A DNA stretch of 64,000 bases from Blastobasis lacticolella (lineage: Eukaryota; Arthropoda; Insecta; Lepidoptera; Blastobasidae). The DNA lies in NCBI GenBank assembly GCA_905147135.1, contig LR990046.1, positions 13,174,501 to 13,238,500 of the forward strand, written 5' to 3'. The notes beneath the pieces were generated by a model, which was not told the DNA's origin, ran no database searches, and was given only the letters and a program-made list of their open reading frames with translations. The translations under genes were made by a program, and so were the position numbers. Below, one piece after another: positions 27,401 to 34,688 of this stretch (within the stretch, counting starts at the first letter, position 1; the number at the start of each line of letters is the position of its first letter).

Positions 27401-30400
27401 GTACAAACACTTCAGCGCTTGGATATATCGATAGTCAATCTGGCACCGCTGTAGAGACTGGAGCACCGCCCAGGTTTCGATCGAATCGAAGGCTTTCTTA
27501 TAGACCACAAACGCCAATATAATGGCCGGTTATACTCCTCGGTCTTTTATATAACCTGTCTCAGTGTATGTATGTGGTCTATGGTACTAAAACCTGTTCA
27601 GAACCCGGCTTGTTCGGAAGGCTGGAAGTCATTAAATGTGCGTGAGAGACGATTCGTAATAAATAAATAAATAAATATTCGTGTACAAATTCACACAGCG
27701 CCATCTAGCCCCAAACTAAGCAAAGCTTGTAGTATGGGTGCTAGATAACTGATATAGTACTTAATACTTTTTAAATACATACTTATTATACATAGAACAC
27801 CCAGACCCGTAACAGAAATTAAAATTCATCATTTCAATTTCTGCCCGGCCGGGAATCGAACCCGGGACCTCTTGCGTGGCAGACCGGCAAGTTGACCATT
27901 GAACCACTCAGGTCGTCAAAGACTCTCGAAAACAGCTTAAACACATGGAACAGCAGTGATATTGGTCTGAAGAGTCTCTTCAAGAGAGCCTTATCACCTT
28001 TCTTGAAGAACAATATGACTATGCTTCTGTGCTATGCTTTCGGCGATTTCCCTCGAGGATGACGGAACAGCTACTGAAGGGTCTTAACCACAGGTTTGCA
28101 CACTCAGTTAATCTCAATAATATTTTATTGGTTCATACGCGTTTATGACTAGACTCATCCGTAAAAACTAATCTGTGACACAGTTTCGGATGTGACATCC
28201 AATACACTCTAAGAGAATGAGTTGGCGCACGAATTTCGACTTGGTCTTCGATGACTAGTGCGCTCTAACTAAGCATACGCTCTAGGTTTGCCGCCGAATT
28301 CTGGTATGATTTAGACCTAAGTTCCGTTTAAGAACATTTGTGCTTTTAAGGCTTTATTAGATAGATATTTTCCTACGGACATGAATATCGAGTTTGGATC
28401 GAAACCTGTTTTGAGTCGTTAGCGTCCCTTACACTAGGCACACAAATTACACGCGCGAGGTAAATAAAATTTAATTAATAGTGTTCTCATGACTCGTAAG
28501 TCGATAGGCAGGAGCATTCATGCTTGACGAGACGATCGGAATATGTGTGATGGTTTGAGAGGATTAAAAATTAGGTTATTGGGACGATCGATGTTAAGGT
28601 TCTGCTGGAAGGCAAGTAGGCTGAAAATGTAGTCCAGCCACAATGCTAAGGTCTGAGATATGAGGGTGTATGTATGTAAACTCTATATTGCAACAACATA
28701 GTACATTTCAAAAGGAAACACTTACAAAGCAAAGGCGAACTTATCCCACAACGGGATCTCTGGTGTGATGGAAGTCTCAGTTTTTCCTATTGATTAGGTA
28801 GGTTTTCCGAAACCTTGTAACGTAGCACTGTCCCACGTACAGTGCCAGGTTCAGTTAATTAAGAGAACACAAAGATTCAGAGTAATGGGTTCTAATTCCT
28901 TCAGTCCGGAAACTAGCTACGTACAATGATGTTAAAAAAATTATCTAAGTAAAGCACAAAAGTTCTAAAAAGAGTCTACTACATAATCTTAGTTAGTCCA
29001 GGCAAGATCACTAAATTCACTTGGGTTTCGTTAAAGCAAGCAGAAAAGTGCCGTTTGCAGACTGACTAGGCGACTATGTTAGTTTAAGAATTTCAGAGAG
29101 AATTATTTAATGTGTATTTTTTTGTTAACCGGTCACTTGTATTTTTATTTAAAATTCCTACATCTTTCTTCACTTCCAAATTTAAAACTCCCAGACATCA
29201 GTCTTAATTTATAAATTTATCACAGCCACAGTCTTTTTCGTGGGCAGCATACAGAAATAAAATCTTCGCCATCATGGCATTGATCTTTGGTTCGTCACTG
29301 CTTGACAACTTCACAACAATTTAAAAACATTATTTATGCTAAGATATTATTAAAAATCATACAGAAAACACGTATTCAAGGACCAAAGTAAATAAATTAA
29401 CAAAACAAGAAGGTAAGACAAGCAATACATAATTCGTCGACCATTTAGGAGTAATGGTCGCATCCAAATATATATAGTATCCTTTCATTAAAGCCTGAAG
29501 AGCCAAACCCAAGGGAATACCAACAAAAACAATTACATTAAAATAGAAAATAAATGTTTCTACGAGCTGAACAATTATTTGAAATGAATCTTAATAACTG
29601 TAAGTACACAAATAACCAATCGTCAGGGCAAGACCCTACAACCTAGAGGTCTCTATTCCATATTATTTAGGTGAGGTTAACGTTAGGGTTTCGCAAAAAT
29701 AGGGTTTGGGTGGCCGCAGAAGGAAGAAGAATCCGGTTTGCCGTTTTGAATGCTGTCAAAGCTAAGTTGCATGTTTACTTTATACCTTGTTTGATTTCTT
29801 GTGCTGATTTTATAAATTGTTTGACTATTTCGATTTGCGTGGATTACACTTTAACCATCATACTTACGCGGATTTTATTTTTCATCCATTTCATTTGTAC
29901 AGATTTAGATATTTGAATTACTCTTATTTACGTGAACTAAATTTTATTCATTTGAGAATATTTTCCGAACGTTCATGCGGTTGATTTACAGAGTATTACG
30001 TATTCCTTGTGACTTTGGTTGGACTTGTGGTTTTCAAAATTTATACACAACGTAATGGGTCTGAACATATCAATGGATATTTACTGGCCGTAAACGAGTG
30101 ATCACAATATTTGAAATGATGTTTATTATGTCTTACCTTTAATAGGTAGTATTATATTTTAGTACTCGTATGTGTGTATTTATACAGATATATAGGTGAC
30201 TAGAAAGTTACTGTACCTAATTGTACAAATCAACGTTACTTACGGCATAAATATTTCTTAGATTGCGCTGCTCTTCGAGGTCTGGTCGGAACGTGATGGT
30301 CGCCTCGCGGCCGTTTTCGCTGCGCTCGATCACAGCTTTGGTGTTTTCTGAGAAATGAGAAATCGTAGTACAATTTAATTAAGGCTTCCGTGAGTTAAAA

Positions 30401-33351
30401 ATATGAAAATACAGGTTTATAATCTGTCGATCGGACTACGGATAATGAAGAGTACTCACGAGGATCGTCCTCGGTGGCTTCGACCTCATTCCCTGTCCTG
30501 ACTTCGGGCACCCTCAGCGCGGTGATCTTCTGCGACTCCTTGATGTGCACGGTGACGGTGAGCGAGGGCACCAGCGCGCCGGGGTGCAGGTTGACCGCGT
30601 GGTTGTATACCCCGTTGCGGCGCGGGAGCAGCTCCTCGTACGTCAGGCGAAACTCGGCCGTGGTGTTCGGTTCCACATTCACAGACACCGTAAAGTGGTT
30701 CGAGTTGCGCGCTCTGAGGTTTGATAGATATACATAAATAAAAAAACAAATATGGCACTTATTATATTTATTTACAAGGCCGGCAACGCAATGAAAAATG
30801 ATACACATCGGATCAGCAGAACATTCTTTCTTTTTTAATTTGTTGGTAACAACACGAATTACTCACGTAGCAATATGTGCAGCAGCTGAGCCGGATGAGA
30901 CCGCATCGTTGAAGATCTGCTTCGCCTCTTCCTTCGCTTTAACATGCGCCTCGTAAGACTTGTCATTCAGTACCCTGTCAAAAGAAATTAATTCTGTGTT
31001 CGGTTCTTGTTACTTACTTCCTTAATTACATGTCTAGCGGCTGATGTTATCTGATTAACATTGCCGCCACGTCTTGAAACAGGAGGCTACGCAGGGCTCG
31101 ATTCAACCACATAAGATGAATTCTTACCTGAAAGTAAGGCGTTTTGGTCTTTGGCAAAAGCGGTCGAATAAAATTTCAGTCAGTCTTCGTTGCCACCGTT
31201 GCTGAAGCCACACGGAACATTGGCAGAGGTACGAATACATTGGAAAGAGATTTAAAAAATCCTGTGGAGTCTGGACGTATACAAAACTAGTGGACCTGAT
31301 GGTATAAAGGCAATAGTCCTGCGTAGATGTTCCCCCGAATTGTTTCCTATTCTCACGCGCCTGTATCGCATCTTACTTGAGACTGGTATTGTACCTAAGT
31401 CGTGGAAGCTTGCTAATGTGCAGCCCGTGTCCAAAAAATGCTGCCGCGCCGACCCTACCTGCTACCGCCTAATTTCGGTCAATTCCATACTCTGTAAGAT
31501 TATGGAACGTGCATTGAACAACAAATCCTTGCGCATCTTGAGGTATCAGCGATCACCAGTACGGGTTCCGCCGTGGTCGGTCCAAAGGGGACATTATGGA
31601 GTGAAGCCATAGAGAGACATGGCGAGGCCCTTGCTGTGTCTAATGATATCTGCAAAGCCTTTGACAGGGTTTGGCATGCAAGCCTGCTAAACAAGCTTCC
31701 TTCATTCGGTATTTCTGTTGGCATTAGCACATGGATATCGGATTTTCTGAGTAGACGTTCAATCCATGTAGTTATCGATGGCTACTCGTCTAATCTTCAG
31801 GCTATCGACACGAATTTATTCCTGCAGCATATTAATAATCTGCTTGTATCAGGTAGCTTTGGGTACGCAGACGACAGCATAGTAACGGATAGATACCTAT
31901 CAGAGGCAAAAGCCAACAGTGACGATATTCAGTTTTGTCGAGGGCCCATGGTTTATCGTTTGGACAAAGCTCTCAAGGCAGTCTCTAATTGGGCAGAAGC
32001 CAATCTGTTGGCGTTTAACGCAACCAAAACTCAGGCGTGTTTGTTTTCCGCCAAAAGGAGTCCATTTCATTTCACTCCAACTTTTAGGGATGTTCCTGTG
32101 AAATTACTGACAACCTACAGCTTCTTGGTGTTGAGCTATCTACAAATCTTAACTTCGGTCAGTATATCGAATCCAAGGCAAAGACTGCAGCAAAAATACA
32201 TGGTGTCCTCTCGAAGGTTAGGCTATACTTCACTTCAAAACAGTTGCTTCAGTTATAACAAGCACAATTTTGATACTGCATGGAGTACTGCTGCCACCTC
32301 TGGATCAGCCAAATATCAACTGGCGGCTTCGGTGGAAATATGTGCAAAGAAGGTAATTTGTGACCCGTAGTTGATTAAAGCTAGGCTGCATAGCCTCGAG
32401 CATCGGCGTAGGTTTGCGCGTCTGTCGGTCTTCTACAGGTTACATTTTGGAGAGTGCCGAGCACCTGCACGACCTCATTTCGCCGGCCCCTTTCCGCCAT
32501 CGAGGGACGCGATCCGGGCGAACGGTTTATCCTTGTGTCGTGGATCTTCCAGCTATCCGCATGAGCTGCTTTAGTACGAATTTCATAATACATACGGCTA
32601 TGGAATGGAACATGTTGCCTGCGAGTGTGTTCCCTTATCAATATACTCGTAAACTGTATGTTTTCAAGGCGAAGTGAATAGCCTTTTCCAAGACGGGTAT
32701 GCTCCATCTTGGGGCGTATCGTCACTTACCAACAGGTGAGATGGCGGCCAAATGCCTGTCATGTCTAATATAAAAAATTCAATAAAAAATGCTGTCTTCT
32801 AAGTTTTGCCAACCATACTTACTTAAGACAGTCTTGTAAGCAGATGTATAATGAGAACGCTATATAGTCTGTGCCTCGAGCTTGGGCAAGATAGTATGAT
32901 TTTAGAGATGGTGGCTGCCAAGACGCCCAATACTCACATAGTGAATCCGCTGATGAAGGCCGCCTCGGGCAGCAGCATCCTGAAGGCGGCTTCCTGCGCG
33001 ACTCGCGCGGGGTTGCGCATGCGCGCCACCACGGCGGTGTGCGCGTACCGCATGCTCACTTCCGACCGCACGTCCATCGAGGTCAGCTTGATCGGCGGCG
33101 GGGGCGATGAGGTCGTAAAATCTTCGATTGATATTGTGTTCTGTGTCTAAAATAATTTGTAAGTTGCAGGCAATCCTGACTGTAGGTACCAAAATCTAAC
33201 ACATTCCAAATTAAGTTATTAAGTTATAGTCTCTCACTTGGTCATTGGTCTCCTTGGTGACGACCAGCGTGGCGGTCGTGGTTAAGGTGGCTCCGTGAGC
33301 TAGTGCTGCCAGCGCAACGCAACTCAGCATCGCCAGCCAGTGTGGCGTCAT
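3360..33351 (-). CDS. Inter-alpha-trypsin inhibitor heavy chain-like gene (14 exons, 3' end outside window)
   Basis: Fourteen minus-strand exons chain in frame: 33351-33238, 33146-32938, 30974-30867, 30713-30460, 30347-30244, 23662-23570, 23412-23212, 15324-15168, 14863-14651, 13479-13336, 8007-7841, 7608-7468, 4475-4311, 3447-3360 (2158 nt, about 719 codons). All use AG acceptors and GT donors. The order is signal peptide (residues 1-20), VIT domain (about 55-190), and vWA domain with MIDAS elements DTSGS (321-325), Thr415 in GATNI and Asp498 in LTDG, then the conserved heavy-chain tail including FVTPLTS. Proteins of this family are secreted; vertebrate members bind hyaluronan, while insect roles are poorly known. 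Exon 14 ends in phase 1, so at least one more exon lies left of the window. An Ala/Pro/Lys/Glu-rich stretch of about 50 residues (about 433-482) splits the vWA domain. Introns are heavily loaded with mobile elements. Confidence 0.92.
3865..4120 (-). repeat. Dispersed 0.26-kb repeat, copy 1
   Basis: Reverse-complement match to 13530-13790, sharing GGTGAGTAAGGTTT, TGGCAGTGGAGTGGCATTTG and GCCCGCTTGCCTGTTTGC, with an A-rich end. Probably a LINE 3' end or SINE; no coding frame is kept. Confidence 0.7.
4311..4475 (-). CDS. ITIH-like exon 13
   Basis: The acceptor TTTCCCCAG and donor AAG|GTACTG bracket 165 nt, phase 0 to 0. It encodes LERLWAFLTVQQLLDARDAA then KATALDIALK, the helical post-vWA segment of ITI heavy chains (LWAyLTi..LL pattern). 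Confidence 0.87.
4800..5070. repeat. Left inverted repeat flanking the RLE-type RT relic
   Basis: The reverse complement of this segment aligns, with gaps, to 7150-7400: shared blocks are GTGAGATTAT.TCAAACGTT, GGAGAACC, TTGGAGATCGGCGGT and CCCCTCGGTATA. It is a diverged long inverted repeat rather than an exact TIR. Confidence 0.7.
5085..5195 (+). repeat. Clustered TTTGWCATAA-like motifs (left)
   Basis: About seven degenerate copies of a ten-base motif (TTTGTCATAA, TTTGACCTAA, TTTGATATAA) at 12-25 nt spacing. The same motif in the opposite orientation lies on the other side of the RT relic at 6990-7160. Confidence 0.65.
5215..6404 (+). pseudogene. RLE-type non-LTR retrotransposon, RT C-terminus plus nuclease domain (relic)
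   Basis: Frame 1 (5215-5760) reads through PIRFGGLGIRKISSISLPAF, a post-RT thumb-like segment. After a single frameshift at about 5755-5765, frame 2 (to 6400) has a zinc-knuckle-like CSCGH..HHGLSC, then RPDG and SLVWDATCVDT, which look like a restriction-like (PD-D/E-XK) nuclease core, and a conserved ending with RRKYAGLSGY and AIQRGNAASLL. The catalytic RT palm is absent, so the piece is 5'-truncated. It sits in intron 12 of the ITIH-like gene, on the opposite strand. Assignment to an exact clade is uncertain. Confidence 0.75.
6990..7160 (-). repeat. Clustered TTTGACATAA-like motifs (right)
   Basis: On the minus strand there are at least six near copies of TTTGACATAA/TTTACATAAT at 12-20 nt steps. 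They mirror those at 5085-5195. Confidence 0.65.
7150..7400. repeat. Right inverted repeat flanking the RLE-type RT relic
   Basis: Partner of 4800-5070 in reverse orientation. It ends only about 60 bp before exon 12 of the ITIH-like gene. Confidence 0.7.
7468..7608 (-). CDS. ITIH-like exon 12
   Basis: The acceptor TTGATTTAG begins 141 nt in phase 0 encoding KQVFRTLYAGSEAVVAGRY. The donor AGG|GTTGGT is weaker than the others but is the in-frame choice that joins exon 13. Reading through would stop a few codons later, so an alternative short terminus is possible. Confidence 0.75.
7841..8007 (-). CDS. ITIH-like exon 11: vWA C-terminal helix
   Basis: The acceptor ATGCTTCAG and donor CAG|GTAAAA bracket 167 nt. 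It encodes NREFLRKLSLRNEGF and DFYREVASPLLTNVHFVYP, the conserved end of the vWA region in heavy chains. Confidence 0.88.
8095..8245 (+). mobile_element. LINE C-terminal fragment
   Basis: Broken reading frame with RGRGRPRFEYWKDVKEKV, a motif found at the C-terminus of many RTE-like LINE proteins. Too short for a clade call. Confidence 0.45.
8290..8960 (+). pseudogene. Jockey-type LINE, RT C-terminal fragment
   Basis: Two adjacent frames (8324-8602, 8626-8898) carry NDLGVYFDNKLSFVHHYEHI, ALVRTILEYNSVMWSPFY and LVTLYRIVHNYYDCPALL, the conserved post-catalytic part of Jockey-type reverse transcriptases. The frame is broken near 8600. Palm motifs are missing, so it is 5'-truncated. Confidence 0.8.
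8961..9588. other. Non-coding stretch, nothing recognised
   Basis: AT-rich intronic sequence between a LINE fragment and the TRIM element. No exon of the ITIH-like gene was recognised. Confidence 0.4.
9593..9885 (+). repeat. TRIM 5' LTR
   Basis: 293 bp, starting TGTGGCGACATC and ending CACCGCCAAA. Only a few differences from the 3' LTR were seen (ACCC/CTCA region, CTACAT/CTATAT, a one-base A insertion), implying fairly recent insertion. Confidence 0.88.
10104..10203 (+). repeat. 50-bp tandem duplication inside the TRIM
   Basis: Units 10104-10153 and 10154-10203 are identical (start CACGACTCACCGC, end AGTCAGCTTCAA). A local tandem duplication in the internal region. Confidence 0.9.
10248..10541 (+). 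repeat. TRIM 3' LTR
   Basis: 294 bp, matching the 5' LTR with one extra A in the GGGTAAATTACC block. Confidence 0.88.
10579..10946 (-). mobile_element. tRNA-derived SINE (family B) with 22-bp TSD
   Basis: On the minus strand a tRNA-like head has an A-box-like GGTAGCCGGGCGGTTGAG and a B-box GGGTTCGAATCCC. The body carries the sequence around CTCTTACGGTGAGGG that is common in lepidopteran SINEs. The 22-bp direct repeats 10557-10578 and 10947-10968 (TATGTAAAATAAACG...) are target-site duplications, so the copy is complete. Confidence 0.88.
10969..11389. other. Non-coding stretch, nothing recognised
   Basis: Intron 10 sequence with no recognised exon or repeat. Confidence 0.4.
11390..13050 (+). 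pseudogene. Ty3/Gypsy-type LTR retrotransposon pol relic
   Basis: In order: a protease-like DNCILGLDFMKKHNCKIW (about 11598-11651); RT with LDTLSGMHWFSTLDLKSGYW and QINVMPFGLCNAPATFE; the catalytic box YLDDV (12219-12233); and RNase H with TRRELLAVVKTKQHFNKYL. Many stops and frameshifts break it. No LTRs were found. The order PR-RT-RH on the plus strand fits a Metaviridae-like element. Confidence 0.85.
13085..13275. repeat. Degenerate GGACTCAAA-type tandem repeat
   Basis: A run of ACTC/AGACTC/GGACTC steps of 8-10 bp with variable spacing. Simple sequence expansion just left of exon 10. Confidence 0.7.
13336..13479 (-). CDS. ITIH-like exon 10: MIDAS Asp (LTDG)
   Basis: The acceptor TTTTTTTCAG and donor G|GTAAGT bracket 144 nt (phase 1 to 1). 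It encodes PVIIFLTDGVPVVDITDPEE, with MIDAS Asp498, and ends at the family's LAFG strand. Confidence 0.9.
13530..13790 (+). repeat. Dispersed 0.26-kb repeat, copy 2
   Basis: Same family as 3865-4120, here in forward orientation and ending in an (A)17-like tail. The tail supports retroposition (LINE 3' end or SINE). Confidence 0.72.
13941..14543. mobile_element. MITE with ~75-bp TIRs and TA TSD
   Basis: Left end 13941-14015 and the reverse complement of 14475-14543 match almost throughout (CAGGATGTAAAAA against CAAGGTGTAAAAA, then CCGCTAGCATTAATTGAAAC). TA flanks both ends (13939-13940, 14544-14545), as for Tc1/mariner-like elements. Its centre holds an inserted A-rich retroposon tail with repeated ATTTC. 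Confidence 0.82.
14651..14863 (-). CDS. ITIH-like exon 9: MIDAS Thr and low-complexity insert
   Basis: The acceptor CCATTGCAG and donor G|GTAAGA bracket 213 nt. It begins ATNIYSALDVAVDLI (MIDAS Thr415) and continues into about 50 residues rich in Ala, Pro, Thr and then Glu/Lys. That insert lies between MIDAS motifs 2 and 3 and probably forms a flexible loop. Confidence 0.88.
14945..15075 (+). repeat. Helitron/MITE-like lepidopteran repeat fragment
   Basis: The segment around TTCGCGATAACTCAAAAAC resembles a sequence common in lepidopteran non-coding transposons. Recognised from general familiarity only. Confidence 0.35.
15168..15324 (-). CDS. ITIH-like exon 8: vWA helix region
   Basis: The acceptor AATTCTAG and donor G|GTTAGT bracket 157 nt. 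It encodes a variable loop and then ATPENIAKAKVIVSRLLANG, matching the family segment just before the MIDAS Thr. Confidence 0.88.
15455..15690 (-). pseudogene. Partial duplicate of ITIH-like exon 7 and its 3' intron
   Basis: The minus strand reads GDYFSLVSFATGVQ followed by a GTGAGA donor, aligned to the 3' end of exon 7 (SDYFSLVTFASKVQ). The intron beyond the donor also matches, first to 23146-23211 and then to 22010-22108. The copy lacks the 5' two-thirds of the exon, including the MIDAS residues, so it is a relic. It lacks the element at 22109-23141, so it records the site before that insertion. Confidence 0.8.
15850..16165. other. Non-coding stretch, nothing recognised
   Basis: Intron 7 sequence with no recognised feature. 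Confidence 0.4.
17460..17850 (+). repeat. ~120-bp module, three tandem degenerate copies
   Basis: Each copy runs from a GTTTCAGAGTTATTACAG-like block through ACAGCTGTCA, AAATGTAGATCTTGACGAG and a GGAACTAGTGTTCTAG-like end. The module recurs at 19840-20050, about 45220-45300 and as an inverted pair at 46809-46985. Confidence 0.75.
18346..18371. repeat. 26-bp perfect palindrome at element end
   Basis: The run between TGCAGTGCGCC and GGCGCACTGCA, centred on CGCG, equals its own reverse complement. Similar imperfect palindromes lie at about 18245-18273 and 20448-20476. Confidence 0.9.
18392..20586. mobile_element. 2.2-kb TTAA-flanked non-coding element, copy 2
   Basis: Direct repeat of 16174-18382 at an offset of about 2.2 kb. 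TTAA lies on both sides (18388-18391 and 20587-20590). Differs by small indels, for example a shorter set of the 120-bp modules. Confidence 0.6.
20632..21895 (-). pseudogene. RTE-type LINE relic (family 2), minus strand
   Basis: Minus-strand pieces run from QYGFRPGRSTMDPIFALRVL (21895-21815) through GVHQGSVLSPYLFCIVLDAL and KYADDIVLVS to RISAAWAKWREVTAVICDP, LYGCETW and MLRWMCGVTRLDRV. The catalytic YADD is kept but the frame is broken many times. Same family as the plus-strand copy at 24243-25735. A small MITE interrupts it at 21672-21816. Confidence 0.82.
21672..21816. mobile_element. 145-bp MITE nested in RTE relic
   Basis: Perfect 14-bp TIRs (CGGCTAGCACAAGT at 21672-21685 and its reverse complement at 21803-21816). 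It interrupts the RTE coding frame between the motif ending ALRVLQ and the RT core. Confidence 0.72.
22109..23141. mobile_element. 1.03-kb DNA element with TIRs and TA TSD; empty site known
   Basis: Ends TAGGTCGACAACTTA and its reverse complement, extending into a longer diverged inverted repeat with GC-rich subterminal DNA (about 22190-22290 and 23030-23110). TA flanks both sides. The homologous intron copy at 15455-15690 runs uninterrupted across this point, giving a natural empty site. A piece of RTE sits inside. Confidence 0.8.
22427..22785 (+). mobile_element. RTE-type LINE (family 1) 3' end fragment
   Basis: Encodes MERALLGVSLRDRIRNEEIR and VLEWRPRTGRRSVGRPPTR, identical in type to the C-terminus of the RTE at 39715-43084, and ends in the (ATG)n tail typical of RTE. 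Confidence 0.85.
23212..23412 (-). CDS. ITIH-like exon 7: vWA domain with MIDAS motif 1
   Basis: The acceptor CATTAAG and donor CAG|GTGAGA bracket 201 nt. It encodes NDGYFVHFFAP, then YVVFVLDTSGSM (MIDAS DxSxS), then SDYFSLVTFASKVQ. A degenerate partial copy of this exon and its flanking intron sits at 15455-15690. Confidence 0.92.
23570..23662 (-). CDS. ITIH-like exon 6: pre-vWA strand
   Basis: The acceptor AACACAG and donor CTG|GTGAGT bracket 93 nt, phase 0 at both ends. It encodes GQFVVQYDVERSDQGEVL, the strand that precedes vWA in this family. Confidence 0.9.
23850..24242. other. Non-coding stretch, nothing recognised
   Basis: AT-rich intron 5 sequence with no recognised feature. Confidence 0.4.
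24243..25735 (+). pseudogene. RTE-type LINE relic (family 2), plus strand
   Basis: An N-terminal part (GESLTAQHRVLVMDLRVKPR, then DKETWWWNESVQKETRLKKA) is badly broken. The RT core (24940-25734) is one open frame with GVHQGSVLSPLLFNVILDVL, intact YADD (MYADDIALTDS), NGGLKMNVAKTEYMA and MLRWMCGVSRKDRVRNAHI. A foldback at 24761-24792 and a deletion around 24950 disable it. Opposite orientation to the copy at 20632-21895. Confidence 0.85.
24761..24792. repeat. 15-bp perfect foldback inside RTE relic
   Basis: Arms GAGATGGCGCTCGTA and TACGAGCGCCATCTC are separated by AG. This looks like a local inverted duplication that destroyed the reading frame. Confidence 0.88.
25736..26439. other. Non-coding stretch, nothing recognised
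   Basis: No exon or repeat recognised; intron 5. Confidence 0.4.
26440..28112 (-). pseudogene. RTE-type LINE relic (family 1), minus strand, SINE-interrupted
   Basis: Minus-strand pieces cover ILFFKKGDKALLK (about 27990), a FSTIDHIHTLRQV-like block, DSIETWAVLQSLQRCQIDYR, and GQIVQLGRSNFEKEVNRRI to GRRSVGRPPTRWTDDLVKIA. The order is that of the RTE at 39715-43084. A SINE (27684-27918) splits it within the segment before the RT palm. Numerous frameshifts; the catalytic FADD region is lost. Confidence 0.85.
27684..27918 (-). mobile_element. tRNA-derived SINE (family A, copy 2) inside RTE
   Basis: Reverse-orientation copy of 2224-2456, with B-box GGGTTCGATTCCC. The host RTE reads LFSRV on one side and resumes ITNRLSR on the other, which dates the SINE after the RTE. 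Confidence 0.88.
28113..30243. other. Non-coding stretch of intron 5, nothing recognised
   Basis: About 2.1 kb of AT-rich sequence. No exon of the ITIH-like gene, no RNA gene and no known repeat were recognised. Confidence 0.4.
30244..30347 (-). CDS. ITIH-like exon 5: VIT-vWA linker
   Basis: The acceptor TTTCTCAG and donor GCC|GTAAGT bracket 104 nt in frame with both neighbours. The encoded segment (EATITFRPDLEEQR core) matches the linker position in ITI heavy chains. Intron 5 is about 6.6 kb. Confidence 0.82.
30460..30713 (-). CDS. ITIH-like exon 4: VIT domain end
   Basis: The acceptor ACCTCAG joins a split Thr codon; the donor is C|GTGAGTA. The exon encodes NSNHFTVSVNVEPNTTAEF followed by LTYEELLPRR, the canonical VIT C-terminal half, then a stretch toward the vWA linker. 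Length is 254 nt. Confidence 0.9.
30867..30974 (-). CDS. ITIH-like exon 3: VIT domain centre
   Basis: The acceptor TTTTGACAG and donor AC|GTGAGTA bracket 108 nt encoding VLNDKSYEAHVKAKEEAK and NDAVSSGSAAAHIA, the most conserved VIT segment. Intron 2 to its right carries a Jockey-type LINE. Confidence 0.9.
31118..32775 (+). pseudogene. Jockey-type LINE relic with 3' end
   Basis: Order: KAFWSLAKAVE (31138), KTSGPDGIKAIVLRRCSPEL, VSNDICKAFDRVWHASLLNK, GYADDS (catalytic box, first part intact), NLLAFNATKTQACLFSAK, then in other frames LHSLEHRRRFARLSVFYRLH and AMEWNMLPASVFPYQY. It ends with a 3' UTR (AGGTGAGATGGCGGCC) and A-rich tail. Several frameshifts. It lies in intron 2 of the ITIH-like gene in the opposite sense. 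Confidence 0.88.
32938..33146 (-). CDS. ITIH-like exon 2: start of VIT domain
   Basis: The acceptor is TTATTTTAG and the donor is AT|GTGAGTA (phase 2). The exon encodes the VIT start: a charged beta-strand run with VSMRYAHTAVVARMRNP, then LPEAAFISGFTM. These are hallmarks of ITI heavy chains. Length is 209 nt. Confidence 0.9.
33238..33351 (-). CDS. ITIH-like exon 1: start codon and signal peptide
   Basis: The ATG at 33351-33349 opens 38 codons. A hydrophobic core (LAMLSCVALAALAHG) makes a good signal peptide, with likely cleavage after about residue 19-20. The donor GTGAGA follows directly and leaves phase 0. No promoter was recognised upstream; a 5' UTR exon further right cannot be excluded. 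Confidence 0.85.
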
Positions 33352-33529
33352 CGCTCAATATCTATATGTATAAGTATAATATATGGGATTTGATAAAAAG
33401 GTTAATCATCTGCTTTCATAGGCTTTGCAATCCAAATAGATCAGAGAGTTCTAAACAAAACCATGCTGGTGACGTCGTATTGCGTCGTTTTTTCTTATGT
33501 TAGGGCTAGGCAGCCAAAGCATAGCCTCC

Positions 33530-34680
33530 TTCATCTTACAAGCCATGCTGTAGCACGGAACGGCAACATCGCTGTGAACCGATTTACTTATAATTTACAT
33601 GTCAATGTGCGGGAAAATTATGAATTTTATGACGATAAATTAAAAATATGTTGATAAAACTCGTTTGTATGGGCCATCTACGAAGGTAAATATAACAAAT
33701 ATATTTATAATTGTGATAAAATTGGATAAATACGATTTGTGAAAAACAACCCTTGACCATTTCTGTTGTTAGTTAATTACTTATTTCATAAATCAAATTC
33801 TGTTTTATAATCGTAATCTTTCTACATATAACAGATGCAAAGGCGTTGTTAAAAATGCAAGTAAAGTTATGATTAAACCTTAAAAATGGGAAAGAAGCTG
33901 TGCCGATGTTTTGCTTTCCAAAAGATGTAAGAAGGACTTTTGCTATTCCCCAAGCATACTGGAGTCCCACCGAAGGATCTTTTGTTTGTAACAAACATTT
34001 TAGCACTGTAAAAGTTATCACAACTATTTAAACCACGATCTTTGATTATCCACGATGATGGAAGCGTTGAAAAAGTAGGTAGGTACAATAAGTAAGTAAG
34101 TAGTTAGTTTTTATATACTTAGGTACTTAAATAAAACTGTATAAAATGTATTTTACCTAATATTTAATCAATTGGGCAATATTTTGGCTGGCATAGATTA
34201 TTTTATTTCCTAATAGCTGTTGGCCGCGACTGCGTCCGCTTAAAATTCGGCAATAACGTTCCGGACACGTTCCCACGGGAATCACATTAAATATCGGAAT
34301 AAATTTTAGCATATGTGTTATTCGGGGCTATGTGCTATGTAACTGCCATATTTTATTAACATCCGTTTACTGGTTTTTGCGTGCAGGAGTAACAAACATC
34401 TATTACGTAGGCGAAACACACATTATATTTCGCATTTAAAATATTAGGATAATATAATTTCAAGTAAGTAGATAGGTAAATAGTACAGGAATCTATCCAA
34501 TTTCATATTATCTAACTCATGTATATACTTATTTATACATATACTTTATAATTTAAATAACTAATAACATAAACGACGACGACCGCGACGAGTTTTATAG
34601 TAATTTTCAGGTTCACTAAAATTTAAAAATGCGACGTTGTCAAACTTCTGCGCATGGCTTGTAAGATGAAGGAGGCTATG
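33530..34680 (+). mobile_element. 1.15-kb element, perfect 28-bp TIRs, 8-bp TSD (P/hAT-like), copy A
   Basis: The terminal 28 bases starting CATAGCCTCCTTCATCTTAC are exactly inverted at 34653-34680. Flanks AGCCAAAG and AGCCAAAC are an 8-bp TSD with one mismatch. Inside, 33900-34010 (plus strand) hints at a broken THAP-like zinc-finger segment (FPKD, then YWSPTEGSFVCNKHF). An 8-bp TSD, CA-ended TIRs and a THAP relic point to the P-element superfamily; hAT is the alternative. It lies about 180 bp upstream of the ITIH-like start codon. Confidence 0.78.
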
Positions 34681-34688
34681 AGCCAAAC

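Noticed and set aside
29671..29916. 81-codon plus-strand ORF
   Set aside because: No motif, AT-rich, and no splice context.
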